Source: Cellulomonas hominis
GTDB taxonomy: Bacteria > Actinomycetota > Actinomycetes > Actinomycetales > Cellulomonadaceae
Assembly: GCF_005239125.1 (NCBI RefSeq)
Contig: NZ_SZYE01000022.1
Location: forward strand, 1-33,429
Direction of reading: 5' to 3'
Length of the DNA: 33,429 nucleotides
Every line of letters begins with the position of its first letter. The stretch's first letter is position 1. Below are positions 19,063 through 26,946 of the stretch, one piece after another. The notes below the pieces were generated by a model. The model was not told where the DNA came from. It saw only the letters and a program-made list of their open reading frames with translations, and ran no database searches. The translations under genes and the position numbers were made by a program.

Positions 19063-20351
19063 GCACCGAGAAGTTCGACGCCGTCGACGTCATCGTCGCC
19101 AAGCGCGACGGGCACCGCCTGACGGACGCCCAGATCGACTGGGTCATCGACGCGTACACCCGGGGTGTCGTCGCCGAGGAGCAGATGGCCGCCCTCAACA
19201 TGGCGATCCTGCTCAACGGCATGGACCGCGCCGAGATCTCCCGGTGGACCGCCGCGATGATCGCCTCCGGCGAGCGGATGGACTTCTCCGGCCTGCGGCG
19301 GCCCACCGCGGACAAGCACTCGACAGGCGGCGTCGGCGACAAGATCACGCTGCCGCTCGCGCCGCTCGTCGCGGTGTTCGACGTGGCGGTGCCGCAGCTG
19401 TCCGGCCGCGGACTCGGCCACACCGGCGGCACCCTCGACAAGCTCGAGTCCATCCCCGGCTGGCGCGCGGCGCTGTCGAACGACGAGATGATGGCGCAGC
19501 TCGACGGCCCCGGCGCCGTGATCTGCCAGGCCGGTTCGGGCCTCGCGCCCGCCGACCGCAAGCTCTACGCGCTGCGCGACGTCACCGGCACCGTCGAGGC
19601 GATCCCGCTGATCGCGTCGTCGATCATGAGCAAGAAGATCGCCGAGGGCACCGGCGCGCTGGTGCTGGACGTCAAGGTCGGCTCCGGGGCGTTCATGAAG
19701 GACCTGGACCGCGCCCGCGAGCTCGCGCGCACGATGGTCGACCTCGGTACCGACGCCGGCGTGAACACGGTCGCGCTGCTCACCGACATGTCGACGCCGC
19801 TCGGCCTGACCGCGGGCAACGCGCTCGAGGTCCGGGAGTCGCTCGAGGTGCTCGCCGGCGGCGGGCCGTCCGACGTGGTCGACCTGACCGTGGCCCTCGC
19901 CGAGGAGATGCTGGCCGCGGCCGGTCGCCCGGGCGAGGACGTGCGGGCCGCGCTGACGGACGGCCGCGCGATGGACGTGTGGCGCCGGATGATCGAGGCG
20001 CAGGGCGGCGACGCCGACGCGCCGCTGCCCGTCGCACGGCACACCGAGCAGGTCCTGGCGCCGGCCGACGGCGTGCTGACCCGGCTCGACGCGTACGCCG
20101 TCGGCATCGCCGCGTGGCGCCTGGGTGCCGGCCGCGCGCGCAAGGAGGACCCGGTGCAGGCCGGGGCCGGCGTGGAGCTGCACGCCAAGCCGGGCGACAC
20201 CGTGCGCGCCGGGCAGCCGCTGCTGACGCTGCACACGGACACCCCGGAGCGGTTCGAGCGGGCGAAGGAGGCGCTGGCGGGCGGCTTCGACGTGGCCGCC
20301 GAGGCGCCGGCCGCGACCCCGCTGATCCTGGACCGCATCGCGGCGTCCTGA
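19059..20351 (+). CDS. deoA: Thymidine phosphorylase
   Basis: A 430-residue pyrimidine nucleoside phosphorylase splitting thymidine or deoxyuridine into base and 2-deoxyribose-1-phosphate. The family signature SGRGLGHTGGTLDKLESIPG is intact, with phosphate- and pyrimidine-site features KHSTGGVGDK, SIMSKKIAEG and DVKVGSGAFMK. The C-terminal domain has the lipoyl-like beta fold of the family (ELHAKPGDTVRAGQPLLTLH). It could accept uridine as well. The ATG 19059 overlaps the cdd stop (ATGA), with AGGAAG just upstream, so deamination by Cdd and phosphorolysis by DeoA are made together. An 18-bp terminator hairpin begins 7 nt after the stop. Confidence 0.95.
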   Translation: MSTEKFDAVDVIVAKRDGHRLTDAQIDWVIDAYTRGVVAEEQMAALNMAILLNGMDRAEISRWTAAMIASGERMDFSGLRRPTADKHSTGGVGDKITLPLAPLVAVFDVAVPQLSGRGLGHTGGTLDKLESIPGWRAALSNDEMMAQLDGPGAVICQAGSGLAPADRKLYALRDVTGTVEAIPLIASSIMSKKIAEGTGALVLDVKVGSGAFMKDLDRARELARTMVDLGTDAGVNTVALLTDMSTPLGLTAGNALEVRESLEVLAGGGPSDVVDLTVALAEEMLAAAGRPGEDVRAALTDGRAMDVWRRMIEAQGGDADAPLPVARHTEQVLAPADGVLTRLDAYAVGIAAWRLGAGRARKEDPVQAGAGVELHAKPGDTVRAGQPLLTLHTDTPERFERAKEALAGGFDVAAEAPAATPLILDRIAAS

Positions 20352-20357
20352 CGGCGG

Positions 20358-20397
20358 CGACGGGGCCCCGCGGCGCACGCGCTGCGGGGCCCCGTCG
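20358..20397 (+). terminator. Terminator of cdd-deoA
   Basis: An 18-bp stem with one G-T pair (20358-20375 with 20380-20397) and a 4-nt loop, 7 nt after the deoA stop. Confidence 0.75.
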
Positions 20398-20445
20398 CGT
20401 CCGCCCGCGCCGCTGCGGGGCCTCACCCCCGCGCGGCACCCTCCT

Positions 20446-20511
20446 CGCCGAGTCTGCATCGCCGGCCTGGGGCGGGCGGCGCGGTCGGAGGCGAACAATG
20501 GAGACTCGGCG
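20446..20511. repeat. Imperfect inverted repeat spanning the promoter of the C39-like gene
   Basis: CGCCGAGTCTGCAT (20446-20459) and ATGGAGACTCGGCG (20498-20511) are complementary at 13 of 14 positions across a 38-nt loop. The match continues outward, with a 2-nt slip, into CCTC/GAGG. The right arm lies over the probable -10/leader of the next gene. Its core (ATGG-GACTC-GGC) resembles that of the repeat at 26881-26942. Confidence 0.5.
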
Positions 20512-20527
20512 GACGAGGGGAGCGGGC

Positions 20528-21517
20528 GTGGGCGCGCGAGCGGGGTGGCGCAGGGGGCAGCTGGTGACGGTGCTGCGGACGGTGCGCGGACGGGTGGTGC
20601 CGCCGGCGCCTGCGCCCGCGCCGGCGCGCCCGGTGGGCGTGGGCGGGGAGCCGACGCGGTCGCGGGTCGACGGCGTCGCCCTGGCAGCGGCCGGTGCCCG
20701 GGCCGCGCTGCCCGCCGGCGCGCTCGACGACCTCGACGACCGGCGGCGGGCGCAGGTGCTGGCCCCGCTCGACGTCCGCGCCGGCCGCACCGTCCGGTGG
20801 GGCACCGCCGCCGCGCGCCAGGTCGACGGCACCACCTGCGGCGCGGCCGTGCTCGGCGTGCTGGCGGCGGCCGGCGACCCGCGGCTCGCCCTCTGGCTGG
20901 TGTCCGGGCGGCTGCCCGACGGGTCCCGTCCGCCCGAGCTCGACGGCCTCGACCTGCCCGAGCCGGCCGACCCGCACCACCCGGACGCCCCCACGTGGTT
21001 CCGCACGCCCGACGGCCGGGTCGTGCACGCGTCCGCCACCGGCGAGGAGGCCGCCGCGGCGCGCTGGGGCCTGCTGCAGGCGGCCCTGCACCGGCGCAGC
21101 ACCGCCCGGGCGGTCGCCGGGGTGCTGCCCTGGCCGCGGTCGCTCGGCACGCCGCCGTGGGGCGCCGCCCGGCTGGCCCGGTTCCCGGGGGTCCGCTACC
21201 GGTCGGTGCTGGTCGACGACACCCGGACGGCCGAGGTCGACGACCTCCTGGCCCGCGTCGACGCCGCCCTCGACCGCGGCGTGCCGGTGCCCCTGTACTC
21301 CGGGGGCGACCTGTCCGGCGGCGTCGCGGCCGCGGTCCCGCGGCACGTGGTGCTCGCGGTCGGGCGGGCGGGCGACGGGTACCGCGTGTACGAGCCGGGC
21401 GCCGGGGCGGTGCTGCCGCTGCCGCGCGCGGCCCTGCTGTCCCCGGCGGGCCCGGTCCCGGCGCTCGGCCACTGGCCGCACCTGGCGTGGGCCCTCCTCC
21501 CGACCCCGACCCGCTGA
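20528..21517 (+). CDS. C39-like cysteine-peptidase-fold protein of unknown role
   Basis: A 329-residue protein I do not recognise by name. It has a papain/C39-like catalytic arrangement: Gln98 and Cys104 in RQVDGTTCGAAVLGVLAA (oxyanion Gln, nucleophile Cys, helix), His273 in PRHVVLAVGRAGDGYRVYEPG, and Glu289 where the third residue (usually Asp or Asn) would be. No signal peptide is seen; the N-terminus is basic and Pro/Ala-rich. It may be a cytoplasmic protease, deamidase or transglutaminase-like enzyme. GTG 20528 is preferred because GAGGGGAG lies 5 nt upstream; ATG 20498 in the same frame would add 10 residues but has no ribosome binding site. The neighbours are nucleoside salvage genes, which do not explain its job. 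Confidence 0.65.
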   Translation: MGARAGWRRGQLVTVLRTVRGRVVPPAPAPAPARPVGVGGEPTRSRVDGVALAAAGARAALPAGALDDLDDRRRAQVLAPLDVRAGRTVRWGTAAARQVDGTTCGAAVLGVLAAAGDPRLALWLVSGRLPDGSRPPELDGLDLPEPADPHHPDAPTWFRTPDGRVVHASATGEEAAAARWGLLQAALHRRSTARAVAGVLPWPRSLGTPPWGAARLARFPGVRYRSVLVDDTRTAEVDDLLARVDAALDRGVPVPLYSGGDLSGGVAAAVPRHVVLAVGRAGDGYRVYEPGAGAVLPLPRAALLSPAGPVPALGHWPHLAWALLPTPTR

Positions 21518-21554
21518 CCCGCCCCTCTCCGCACCCCGCGCCCCGACGCCGAAC

Positions 21555-21660
21555 CTGCAGGAGCTGCGGGGTTCGCGGCCCCGGAACCCCGCCGGTTCTG
21601 CCACCTCGGCGGGCCTCGGGGCCCGGGAGGTCTCTGCGGGCCCCGGCTTGGCGGGGTGGC
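21555..21660. other. Structure-rich intergenic stretch
   Basis: The 195-nt gap between the C39-like gene and the acidic-protein gene holds several overlapping inverted repeats. Among them are GCCCCG/CGGGGC enclosing CCCGCCG/CGGCGGG, and a pair of GGGCCC blocks. It could be the terminator of the C39-like gene or part of a structured leader. No known RNA family is recognised. Confidence 0.3.
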
Positions 21661-21677
21661 GCCGTCCGGGACACGAT
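21648..21677 (+). promoter_or_regulatory. Probable promoter of the acidic-protein gene
   Basis: TTGGCG (21648-21653), an 18-bp spacer and CACGAT (21672-21677), giving a leader of about 30 nt with AGGAG before ATG 21713. Confidence 0.35.
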
Positions 21678-21712
21678 GGAGTCGTACCCCGCTGTCGACG
21701 ACAGGAGTGGAC

Positions 21713-21934
21713 ATGAGCACCGTTCCCGGCGACCGGACCTGGCGCGACGCCGGGCTCGTCGAGCCCGAGCTGACCGACCTGCCGGAGGTCCAGCCCGACG
21801 ACGACACCGACGCCCGCGACGGGGCGTACGAGCCGGACGAACCACGGCCCGACCTGGTCGGCGAGGCCGACCCGGGTGACGTCGCCGAGCAGAAGACACC
21901 CGTCCCCGAGGACGAGCGCGACGACTACCCCTGA
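21713..21934 (+). CDS. Small, very acidic protein of unknown function (73 aa)
   Basis: A 73-residue protein with Asp and Glu making up about a third of its residues, many prolines and only a few basic residues. No hydrophobic segment or Cys is present, so it is probably soluble and intrinsically disordered. The segment [13 protein letters not shown], followed by an acidic tail, resembles short actinobacterial hypothetical proteins that I cannot assign a function. The start is ATG 21713, with AGGAG 5 nt upstream; an earlier in-frame ATG at 21656 lies before the promoter-like hexamers and is rejected. A 12-bp hairpin at 21985 ends the unit. The clean ribosome binding site and codon use support a real gene. 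Confidence 0.7.
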   Translation: MSTVPGDRTWRDAGLVEPELTDLPEVQPDDDTDARDGAYEPDEPRPDLVGEADPGDVAEQKTPVPEDERDDYP

Positions 21935-21984
21935 GCCGCGCCGCGGACCGCGCCGCACGCGGGTCGCACGCCGCGCAGGACCAC

Positions 21985-22025
21985 CCGGGCGCCCGGTTCC
22001 CCGATGCGGGGTTCCGGGCGCCCGG
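21985..22025 (+). terminator. Palindromic hairpin between the acidic-protein gene and add
   Basis: Two copies of the 12-nt palindrome CCGGGCGCCCGG (21985-21996, 22014-22025) pair with each other. Inside them, TT/TT is followed by CCCCG/CGGGG around an ATG loop. It ends 4 nt before the add -10 box, so it probably ends the previous transcript while occupying the add -35 region. Confidence 0.65.
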
Positions 22026-22029
22026 CCAC

Positions 22030-22035
22030 TACGGT
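22030..22035 (+). promoter_or_regulatory. -10 box of a leaderless add promoter
   Basis: TACGGT, 7 nt before ATG 22043. It rules against the in-frame ATG at 22004, which lies inside the upstream hairpin. Confidence 0.55.
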
Positions 22036-22042
22036 GGGGCGC

Positions 22043-23134
22043 ATGACCGTGACCTTCGAGCAGATCGTCGCGCTGCCGAAGGTCCTGCTGCACGACCACC
22101 TCGACGGTGGCGTGCGCCCGCGGACCGTCGTCGAGCTCGCCGAGAAGGCCGGCCACGCGCTCCCGACGACCGACCCGGACGCGCTCGCCGCCTGGTTCCG
22201 GGACGCCGCCGACAGCGGCAGCCTCGAGGCGTACATCGCGACGTTCAGCCACACGCTCGCCGTCATGCAGCGGCCCAAGGCGCTGCGCCGGGTCGCCCGC
22301 GAGGCGGTGCTGGACCTGGCGGCGGACGGCGTCGTCTACGCCGAGGAGCGGTTCGCCCCGGAGCTGCACCAGGCCGGCGGCCTGTCGCTCCAGCAGGCCG
22401 TGGACGCCGTGCTGGAGGGGCTCGCCGAGGGCGAGGCCGAGGCCGCCGCGGAGGGCCGCCCGATCCGCGCCCGCCTGCTGCTGTGCGCCATGCGGCAGTC
22501 CGACCGCGCCGACGAGATCGCCGCCCTCGCCCTGGCGAACCGCGACCGCGGCGTCGTCGGCTTCGACATCGCCGGCCCCGAGGCGGGCTTCCCGGCCAGC
22601 GCGCTGGGCGCCGCGTTCGCGCAGCTGCGCACCGCCCGGTTCCCGGTCACCGTGCACGCCGGCGAGGCCGCGGGCCGCGACTCGCTGGACGAGGCCGTCG
22701 ACGTCGGCGCGCTGCGCCTGGGCCACGGCGTGCGGCTGGTCGACGACATCCGGCACGACGACGCGGGTGCGCCCGTGCTCGGCCGGCTCGCGCACTGGGT
22801 CCGCGACCGGGGCATCGCCCTCGAGGTGTGCCCGACGTCGAACCTGCAGACCGGCGCCGCCACCTCGATCGCCGAGCACCCCGTCACGACCCTGCTGCGG
22901 CTCGGGTTCGCCGTCACGGTGAACACCGACAACCGCCTCCAGTCCCGCACCGGCCTCAGCCGCGAGCTGCACCTGCTCGTCACCGAGGCGGGCTGGACCC
23001 TCGACGACGTGCGGACGGTCACCCTGACCGCCGCCCGCCACGCGTTCGTGCACGCCGACGAGCGCCAGGACCTCCTCGACCGGGTCATCGTCCCCGGTCA
23101 CGCACCGACCGGAACAGGAAGGCACCGCGCATGA
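22043..23134 (+). CDS. add: Adenosine deaminase
   Basis: A 363-residue zinc enzyme converting adenosine and deoxyadenosine to inosine and deoxyinosine. The first metal-binding pair is in [12 protein letters not shown] (His17, His19). [18 protein letters not shown] carries a ligand His and the catalytic Glu, and [11 protein letters not shown] the catalytic His. [17 protein letters not shown] holds the last metal Asp, with Asn after it where many family members have a second Asp. CPTSNLQTG lies between these. The sequence is typical of actinobacterial Add. ATG 22043 is supported by a -10 box 7 nt upstream. The stop overlaps deoC (ATGA, 23131-23134), linking base release and deoxyribose breakdown in one transcript. 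Confidence 0.95.
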   Translation: MTVTFEQIVALPKVLLHDHLDGGVRPRTVVELAEKAGHALPTTDPDALAAWFRDAADSGSLEAYIATFSHTLAVMQRPKALRRVAREAVLDLAADGVVYAEERFAPELHQAGGLSLQQAVDAVLEGLAEGEAEAAAEGRPIRARLLLCAMRQSDRADEIAALALANRDRGVVGFDIAGPEAGFPASALGAAFAQLRTARFPVTVHAGEAAGRDSLDEAVDVGALRLGHGVRLVDDIRHDDAGAPVLGRLAHWVRDRGIALEVCPTSNLQTGAATSIAEHPVTTLLRLGFAVTVNTDNRLQSRTGLSRELHLLVTEAGWTLDDVRTVTLTAARHAFVHADERQDLLDRVIVPGHAPTGTGRHRA

Positions 23135-23805
23135 CCCAGTCCCTCGACGCCGCCGCGCTGGCGCAGTTCGTCGACCACACGCTGCTCAAGCCCGAGGCGA
23201 CCCGCGCGGACGTCGAGGCGCTCGTCGCGGAGGGCGCCTCGCTCGGCGTCTACTCCGTGTGCGTCTCGCCGTCGTTCCTGCCGCTGGACGCCCAGGGCCT
23301 CAAGGTCGCCACCGTGTGCGGCTTCCCGTCCGGCAAGCACCACAGCGACGTGAAGGCCGCCGAGGCCGCCCGGTCCGTCGCCGACGGCGCGGACGAGGTG
23401 GACATGGTGATCGACCTCGGCGCCGCCAAGGAGGGCCGGTTCGCCGACGTGCAGGCCGACATCGCCGCCGTCCGCGCCGCCACCCCGGCGCCGGTCGTGC
23501 TGAAGGTGATCATCGAGTCCGCCGCGCTGACCGACCACGAGATCGTCCACGTCTGCCGGGCCGCCGAGGCCGCGGGCGCCGACTTCGTGAAGACCTCGAC
23601 CGGTTTCCACCCCGCCGGCGGCGCCTCCGTGCACGCCGTCGAGATCATGAACGCCACCGTCGGCGGCCGCCTCGGCATCAAGGCCTCGGGCGGCATCCGC
23701 ACCACGGCCGACGCCCTGGCGATGATCGAGGCCGGCGCGACCCGGCTGGGCCTGTCCGGCACCGCCGCGGTGCTCGGCGGCTTCGAGGCGGACGGCGGGT
23801 ACTGA
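23131..23805 (+). CDS. deoC: Deoxyribose-phosphate aldolase
   Basis: A 224-residue class I aldolase cutting 2-deoxyribose-5-phosphate into glyceraldehyde-3-phosphate and acetaldehyde, the last step of deoxynucleoside breakdown. The Schiff-base Lys is in DFVKTSTGF; the second active-site Lys is in GIKASGGIR, and the general acid/base region is [23 protein letters not shown] is the normal family N-terminus. ATG 23131 overlaps the add stop (ATGA), with CAGGAAGG about 10 nt upstream. Convergent with the phosphosugar mutase gene across a shared 17-21-bp hairpin. Length and motifs are normal. Confidence 0.95.
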   Translation: MTQSLDAAALAQFVDHTLLKPEATRADVEALVAEGASLGVYSVCVSPSFLPLDAQGLKVATVCGFPSGKHHSDVKAAEAARSVADGADEVDMVIDLGAAKEGRFADVQADIAAVRAATPAPVVLKVIIESAALTDHEIVHVCRAAEAAGADFVKTSTGFHPAGGASVHAVEIMNATVGGRLGIKASGGIRTTADALAMIEAGATRLGLSGTAAVLGGFEADGGY

Positions 23806-23827
23806 GCCCGCTGCGCCCCTGCGCACG

Positions 23828-23876
23828 CACGACGACGGCCCGTCACCCCGGCAGCGGGGGACGGGCCGTCGTCGTG
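23828..23876. terminator. Bidirectional terminator between deoC and the mutase gene
   Basis: A perfect 17-bp inverted repeat (23828-23844 with 23860-23876), extended by CCCC/GGGG after one bulged A. It lies 22 nt after the deoC stop and 19 nt after the convergent mutase stop, and can serve both strands. Confidence 0.8.
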
Positions 23877-23895
23877 TCCGGGGACCGGCGGGGCG

Positions 23896-25791
23896 TCAGA
23901 GCCCCAGCGCCACCGCCACGTCCGCGCGCACCGCGTCGAGCCGTGCCCGGGCGGCCCGCCGGGCCTCGCCGACCGACTCGACGGACGCCTGCTCCTCGAC
24001 CGGCACGACGACCTCGAGGTAGCACTTCACCTTCGGCTCGGTCCCGGACGGCCGGACGATGACCCGGGTGTCGTCCTGGGTGAGCAGCCGGATGCCGTCG
24101 GTCGGGGGGAGGCCCTCGCGGTCGGCGTCGGAGCCGGCGGCGAGGTCGACGACGGCCATGACGGGCGAGCCCGCGAGGACCACCGGCGGGTGCTCGCGCA
24201 GCCGCTGCATGGTCTCCGGGATCTGCGACAGGTCGGTGAACCGGGCCGACAGCTGGTCGGTCAGGTGCAGCCCGTGCTGCCGGGCCAGGTCGTCCAGCAC
24301 GTCGACCGGGATGCGGCCCTCGGCCTTGAGGCGGGCGGCGAGCCCGGCGAGGGTCAGCGCGGCGGAGATGCCGTCCTTGTCCCGGACGTGGGCGGGGTCG
24401 ACGCAGTAGCCGAGCGCCTCCTCGTAGCCGTACACGAGGCCGTCGACGCGGGAGATCCACTTGAACCCCGTGAGCGTCTGCGCGTGCCGCAGGCCGGCGC
24501 GGGCGGCGATCCGGCCGAGCAGGCGGGAGGACACGATCGAGTTCGCGAGCACGGGGGCGTCGTCCGCGACGGCGGCGCCGGGCGCGCCGAACCGCTCCGC
24601 GGCCACGCTGCCCAGCAGCGCGCCGGTCTCGTCGCCGTGCAGCATCCGCCAGCCGTCCGAGCCGGCGGCGCCGGGGCTCATGTGCGTCCGGGCGCGCGGG
24701 TCGACGACGGCGGCGCCGCACCGGTCGGCGTCGGGGTCGAGGGCGATGACCAGGTCGGCCTGCACCTCGGCGGCGAGCGCGACGGCCAGGTCGATCGCGC
24801 CGGGCTCCTCGGGGTTCGGGAACGCGACGGTCGGGAAGTCGGGGTCGGGCTCGGCCTGGAGCTCGACGACGTGCACGTCGGTGAAGCCGGCCTCGGCGAG
24901 CACCCGGCGGGCGGTGCCGCCGCCGACGCCGTGCATCGGGGTGAGCACGACGCGCAGCGCGGCGTGGCGGGCGCGGGCCTCGTCGGACAGGTCGGCCAGG
25001 CCGAGGACCTCGGCGACGTAGGCGTCGACGATCTCCGGGCCGACGGTCGACCAGCCGTCCGCCGCGCGCGGGACCGCGGCGACCGAGGGGACCCGGCCGA
25101 TCTCGGCGGCGATCGCGCCGTCCATCGGCGGGACGATCTGCGCGCCCTGGCCGGAGCCGGTGACGACGCGGCCGCCCAGGTAGACCTTGTAGCCGTTGTC
25201 CTTCGGCGGGTTGTGGCTCGCGGTGACCATCACGCCGGCGTCGGCGCCGAGGTGCCGGACGGCGAACGCCAGCACGGGGGTCGGCAGGTACGGCGGCAGC
25301 ATGACGACCTCGATGCCGACCGCGGTCAGCACGGCGGCGGTGTCGCGCGCGAAGTCGACGGAGCCGTGCCGGGCGTCGTGGCCCACGACCACGCGGGGCG
25401 CGGGGGACACGCCCTCGAGCTCGCCGAGCAGGTAGGCGCCGAGGCCGGACGCGGCGCGGATGACGACCGCGCGGTTCATCCGGTGCGGGCCGCCCTCGAC
25501 GGCGCCGCGCAGGCCGGCGGTGCCGAACTGCAGCAGCCCCTGGAACCGGTCGGCCAGGTCCTCGCGCGCCTCGCGCACGTCGGTCGCCGCCTGCTGGTCC
25601 TCGGGCGACGCGCCGCCGGGCACCGACGGCTCGCCGGCCTCGGCGCGGTCGAGCAGCGCGGTCAGCTCGGCCGCGGTGCGCGGGTCGGGGTCGTCCGCGA
25701 TCCACTCGCGGACCCGGCCGGCCAGGTCCGCCCAGGCGTCGCCCTGCTCCTGCTCGGTCCCGGCCGGGTGGTCCTCGGTGCGCTCGCTCAT
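23896..25791 (-). CDS. pmmB: Phospho-sugar mutase (phosphohexomutase superfamily; candidate phosphopentomutase)
   Basis: A 631-residue cytoplasmic enzyme of the alpha-D-phosphohexomutase superfamily. It has the phosphoserine loop VMVTASHNPPKDNGYK, the metal-binding DPDADRCGA, the sugar-specificity loop GYEEALGYCVD and the phosphate-binding RPSGTEPK, in the right order over four domains. It is longer than PMM/PGM enzymes of ~450 residues and matches the PGM2/PmmB branch, whose members include phosphopentomutases. Position supports that: it lies between punA and deoC, and no deoB is in the window, so ribose-1-phosphate to ribose-5-phosphate conversion would be the missing step (inference). The start is ATG 25791, with GGGGAGGA 9 nt upstream. 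It is 112 nt from punA, with a hairpin between. Phosphomannomutase activity feeding manC is the alternative. Confidence 0.9.
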   Translation of the reverse strand: MSERTEDHPAGTEQEQGDAWADLAGRVREWIADDPDPRTAAELTALLDRAEAGEPSVPGGASPEDQQAATDVREAREDLADRFQGLLQFGTAGLRGAVEGGPHRMNRAVVIRAASGLGAYLLGELEGVSPAPRVVVGHDARHGSVDFARDTAAVLTAVGIEVVMLPPYLPTPVLAFAVRHLGADAGVMVTASHNPPKDNGYKVYLGGRVVTGSGQGAQIVPPMDGAIAAEIGRVPSVAAVPRAADGWSTVGPEIVDAYVAEVLGLADLSDEARARHAALRVVLTPMHGVGGGTARRVLAEAGFTDVHVVELQAEPDPDFPTVAFPNPEEPGAIDLAVALAAEVQADLVIALDPDADRCGAAVVDPRARTHMSPGAAGSDGWRMLHGDETGALLGSVAAERFGAPGAAVADDAPVLANSIVSSRLLGRIAARAGLRHAQTLTGFKWISRVDGLVYGYEEALGYCVDPAHVRDKDGISAALTLAGLAARLKAEGRIPVDVLDDLARQHGLHLTDQLSARFTDLSQIPETMQRLREHPPVVLAGSPVMAVVDLAAGSDADREGLPPTDGIRLLTQDDTRVIVRPSGTEPKVKCYLEVVVPVEEQASVESVGEARRAARARLDAVRADVAVALGL

Positions 25792-25866
25792 CGACTGCCG
25801 TCCTCCCCGGGGCGCCCCGCCCCGACCCTCGTCCTGCGCGGCGCGGACGCGCCGTGGTGCCGTACC

Positions 25867-25898
25867 GCGCCGCCGCGGCGTCCGGGCCGCGGCGGCGC
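25867..25898 (-). terminator. Hairpin after punA
   Basis: A 12-bp perfect inverted repeat (25867-25878 with 25887-25898) and an 8-nt loop, 5 nt past the punA stop on the minus strand. It partly or fully separates punA from the mutase gene. Confidence 0.6.
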
Positions 25899-25903
25899 GC
25901 CGA

Positions 25904-26734
25904 TCAGATGCGGCCGACGATGTCCGCCAGCAGGCGGCTGATCCGCGGGCCGGCGGCGGCGCCGGCCTCCAGGACCTCCGCGTGCGACAGCGGCTCGTCA
26001 CCGACGCCCGCCGCCAGGTTCGTGACCAGGGAGATGCCGAGCACCTCCATGCCGACGTGCCGCGCCGCGATGGCCTCGATGGTGGTGGACATGCCGACCA
26101 GGTCGCCGCCCATGATCCCGGCCATCTTCACCTCGGCCGGGGTCTCGTAGTGCGGGCCGCGGAACTGCACGTACACGCCCTCGTCGAGCGACGGGTCGAC
26201 CTCGCGGGCCACGTCGCGCAGCCGGCCGGCGTACAGGTCGGTCAGGTCGACGAACGTCGCGCCCTCCAGCGGGGACACGGTCGTCAGGTTGATGTGGTCG
26301 CGGATCAGCACCGGGGTGCCGGGACCCCACGCGGGGTTGAGGCCGCCGCAGCCGTTGGTGAGCACGACCGTCGAGCAGCCGGCGGCAGCGGCGGTGCGGA
26401 CGCCGTGCACGACGCGGCGCACGCCCTTGCCCTCGTAGAGGTGGGTCCGCGAGCCGAGCACGAGCGCGTGCTTGCCGGTCGCGGCGATCCGGACCGAGCG
26501 GATGGTGCCGACGTGGCCGACGACGGCCGGCGCGGCGAAGCCCGGCACGTCGGGGGCGGCGATCTCGGCGACGGTCTCGCCCAGCAGGTCGGCCGCGCCG
26601 CCCCACCCGGAGCCCAGCACCAGCGCGACGTCGTGCTGCGCGACGCCGGTCGCCTCCGCGAGGAACGCGGCCGCGTCGGCCGCGACGGCCAGCGGGTCGG
26701 TGGTCGGGTCGTCGAGACGGGCGTCGTCGGCCAT
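25904..26734 (-). CDS. punA: Purine-nucleoside phosphorylase (trimeric PNP type)
   Basis: A 276-residue cytoplasmic enzyme splitting (deoxy)inosine and (deoxy)guanosine into base and pentose-1-phosphate. The family blocks are present: VALVLGSGWGGAADLL (phosphate loop), SRTHLYEGKGVRRVVHG, VVLTNGCGGLNP, YVQFRGPHYETPAEVKM, GMSTTIEAIAARHVGMEVLG and SLVTNLAAG. The pattern is the low-molecular-mass trimeric PNP of actinobacteria and animals, not hexameric DeoD. The start is ATG 26734, with GAGGAG 8 nt upstream; a possible -10 box TACGCT lies at 26817-26822, giving a leader of about 75 nt. It would act after Add in purine salvage and feed the mutase encoded next. Confidence 0.95.
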   Translation of the reverse strand: MADDARLDDPTTDPLAVAADAAAFLAEATGVAQHDVALVLGSGWGGAADLLGETVAEIAAPDVPGFAAPAVVGHVGTIRSVRIAATGKHALVLGSRTHLYEGKGVRRVVHGVRTAAAAGCSTVVLTNGCGGLNPAWGPGTPVLIRDHINLTTVSPLEGATFVDLTDLYAGRLRDVAREVDPSLDEGVYVQFRGPHYETPAEVKMAGIMGGDLVGMSTTIEAIAARHVGMEVLGISLVTNLAAGVGDEPLSHAEVLEAGAAAGPRISRLLADIVGRI

Positions 26735-26880
26735 GCGGGTGCTCCTCGCGGTGCGTGCGGCGGTGTCGGTGCGGGTGGCGACCCGGCGCGCGGGACACGT
26801 GCGGTCGCAACGGTCGAGCGTACCGGCCGTGCCCGCCCCGCAGGACCCCGGAAGGTCCCGCACCTCCAGGGCCGTCCACA

Positions 26881-26942
26881 CCGAGATGGCGACTCTCGGC
26901 TGCGCGGACGCACCCGCGCACAGCCGAGAGTTGCCATCTCGG
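26881..26942. repeat. Long near-perfect inverted repeat (22-bp arms)
   Basis: The 22-nt left arm (26881-26902) pairs with the right arm (26921-26942), with a single G-T-type mismatch around an 18-nt loop. The left arm begins CCGAGATGGCGACTCTCGGC. The arms are richer in A/T than the surroundings. The element lies about 60 nt upstream of the punA -10 box, on a region that looks untranscribed. Confidence 0.75.
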
Positions 26943-26946
26943 CGAC

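Noticed and set aside
21555-21660. A tRNA or tRNA-like gene in the structured gap
   Set aside because: GGTTC-like pieces are present, but no cloverleaf with a 7-bp acceptor stem, anticodon arm and T arm can be assembled.
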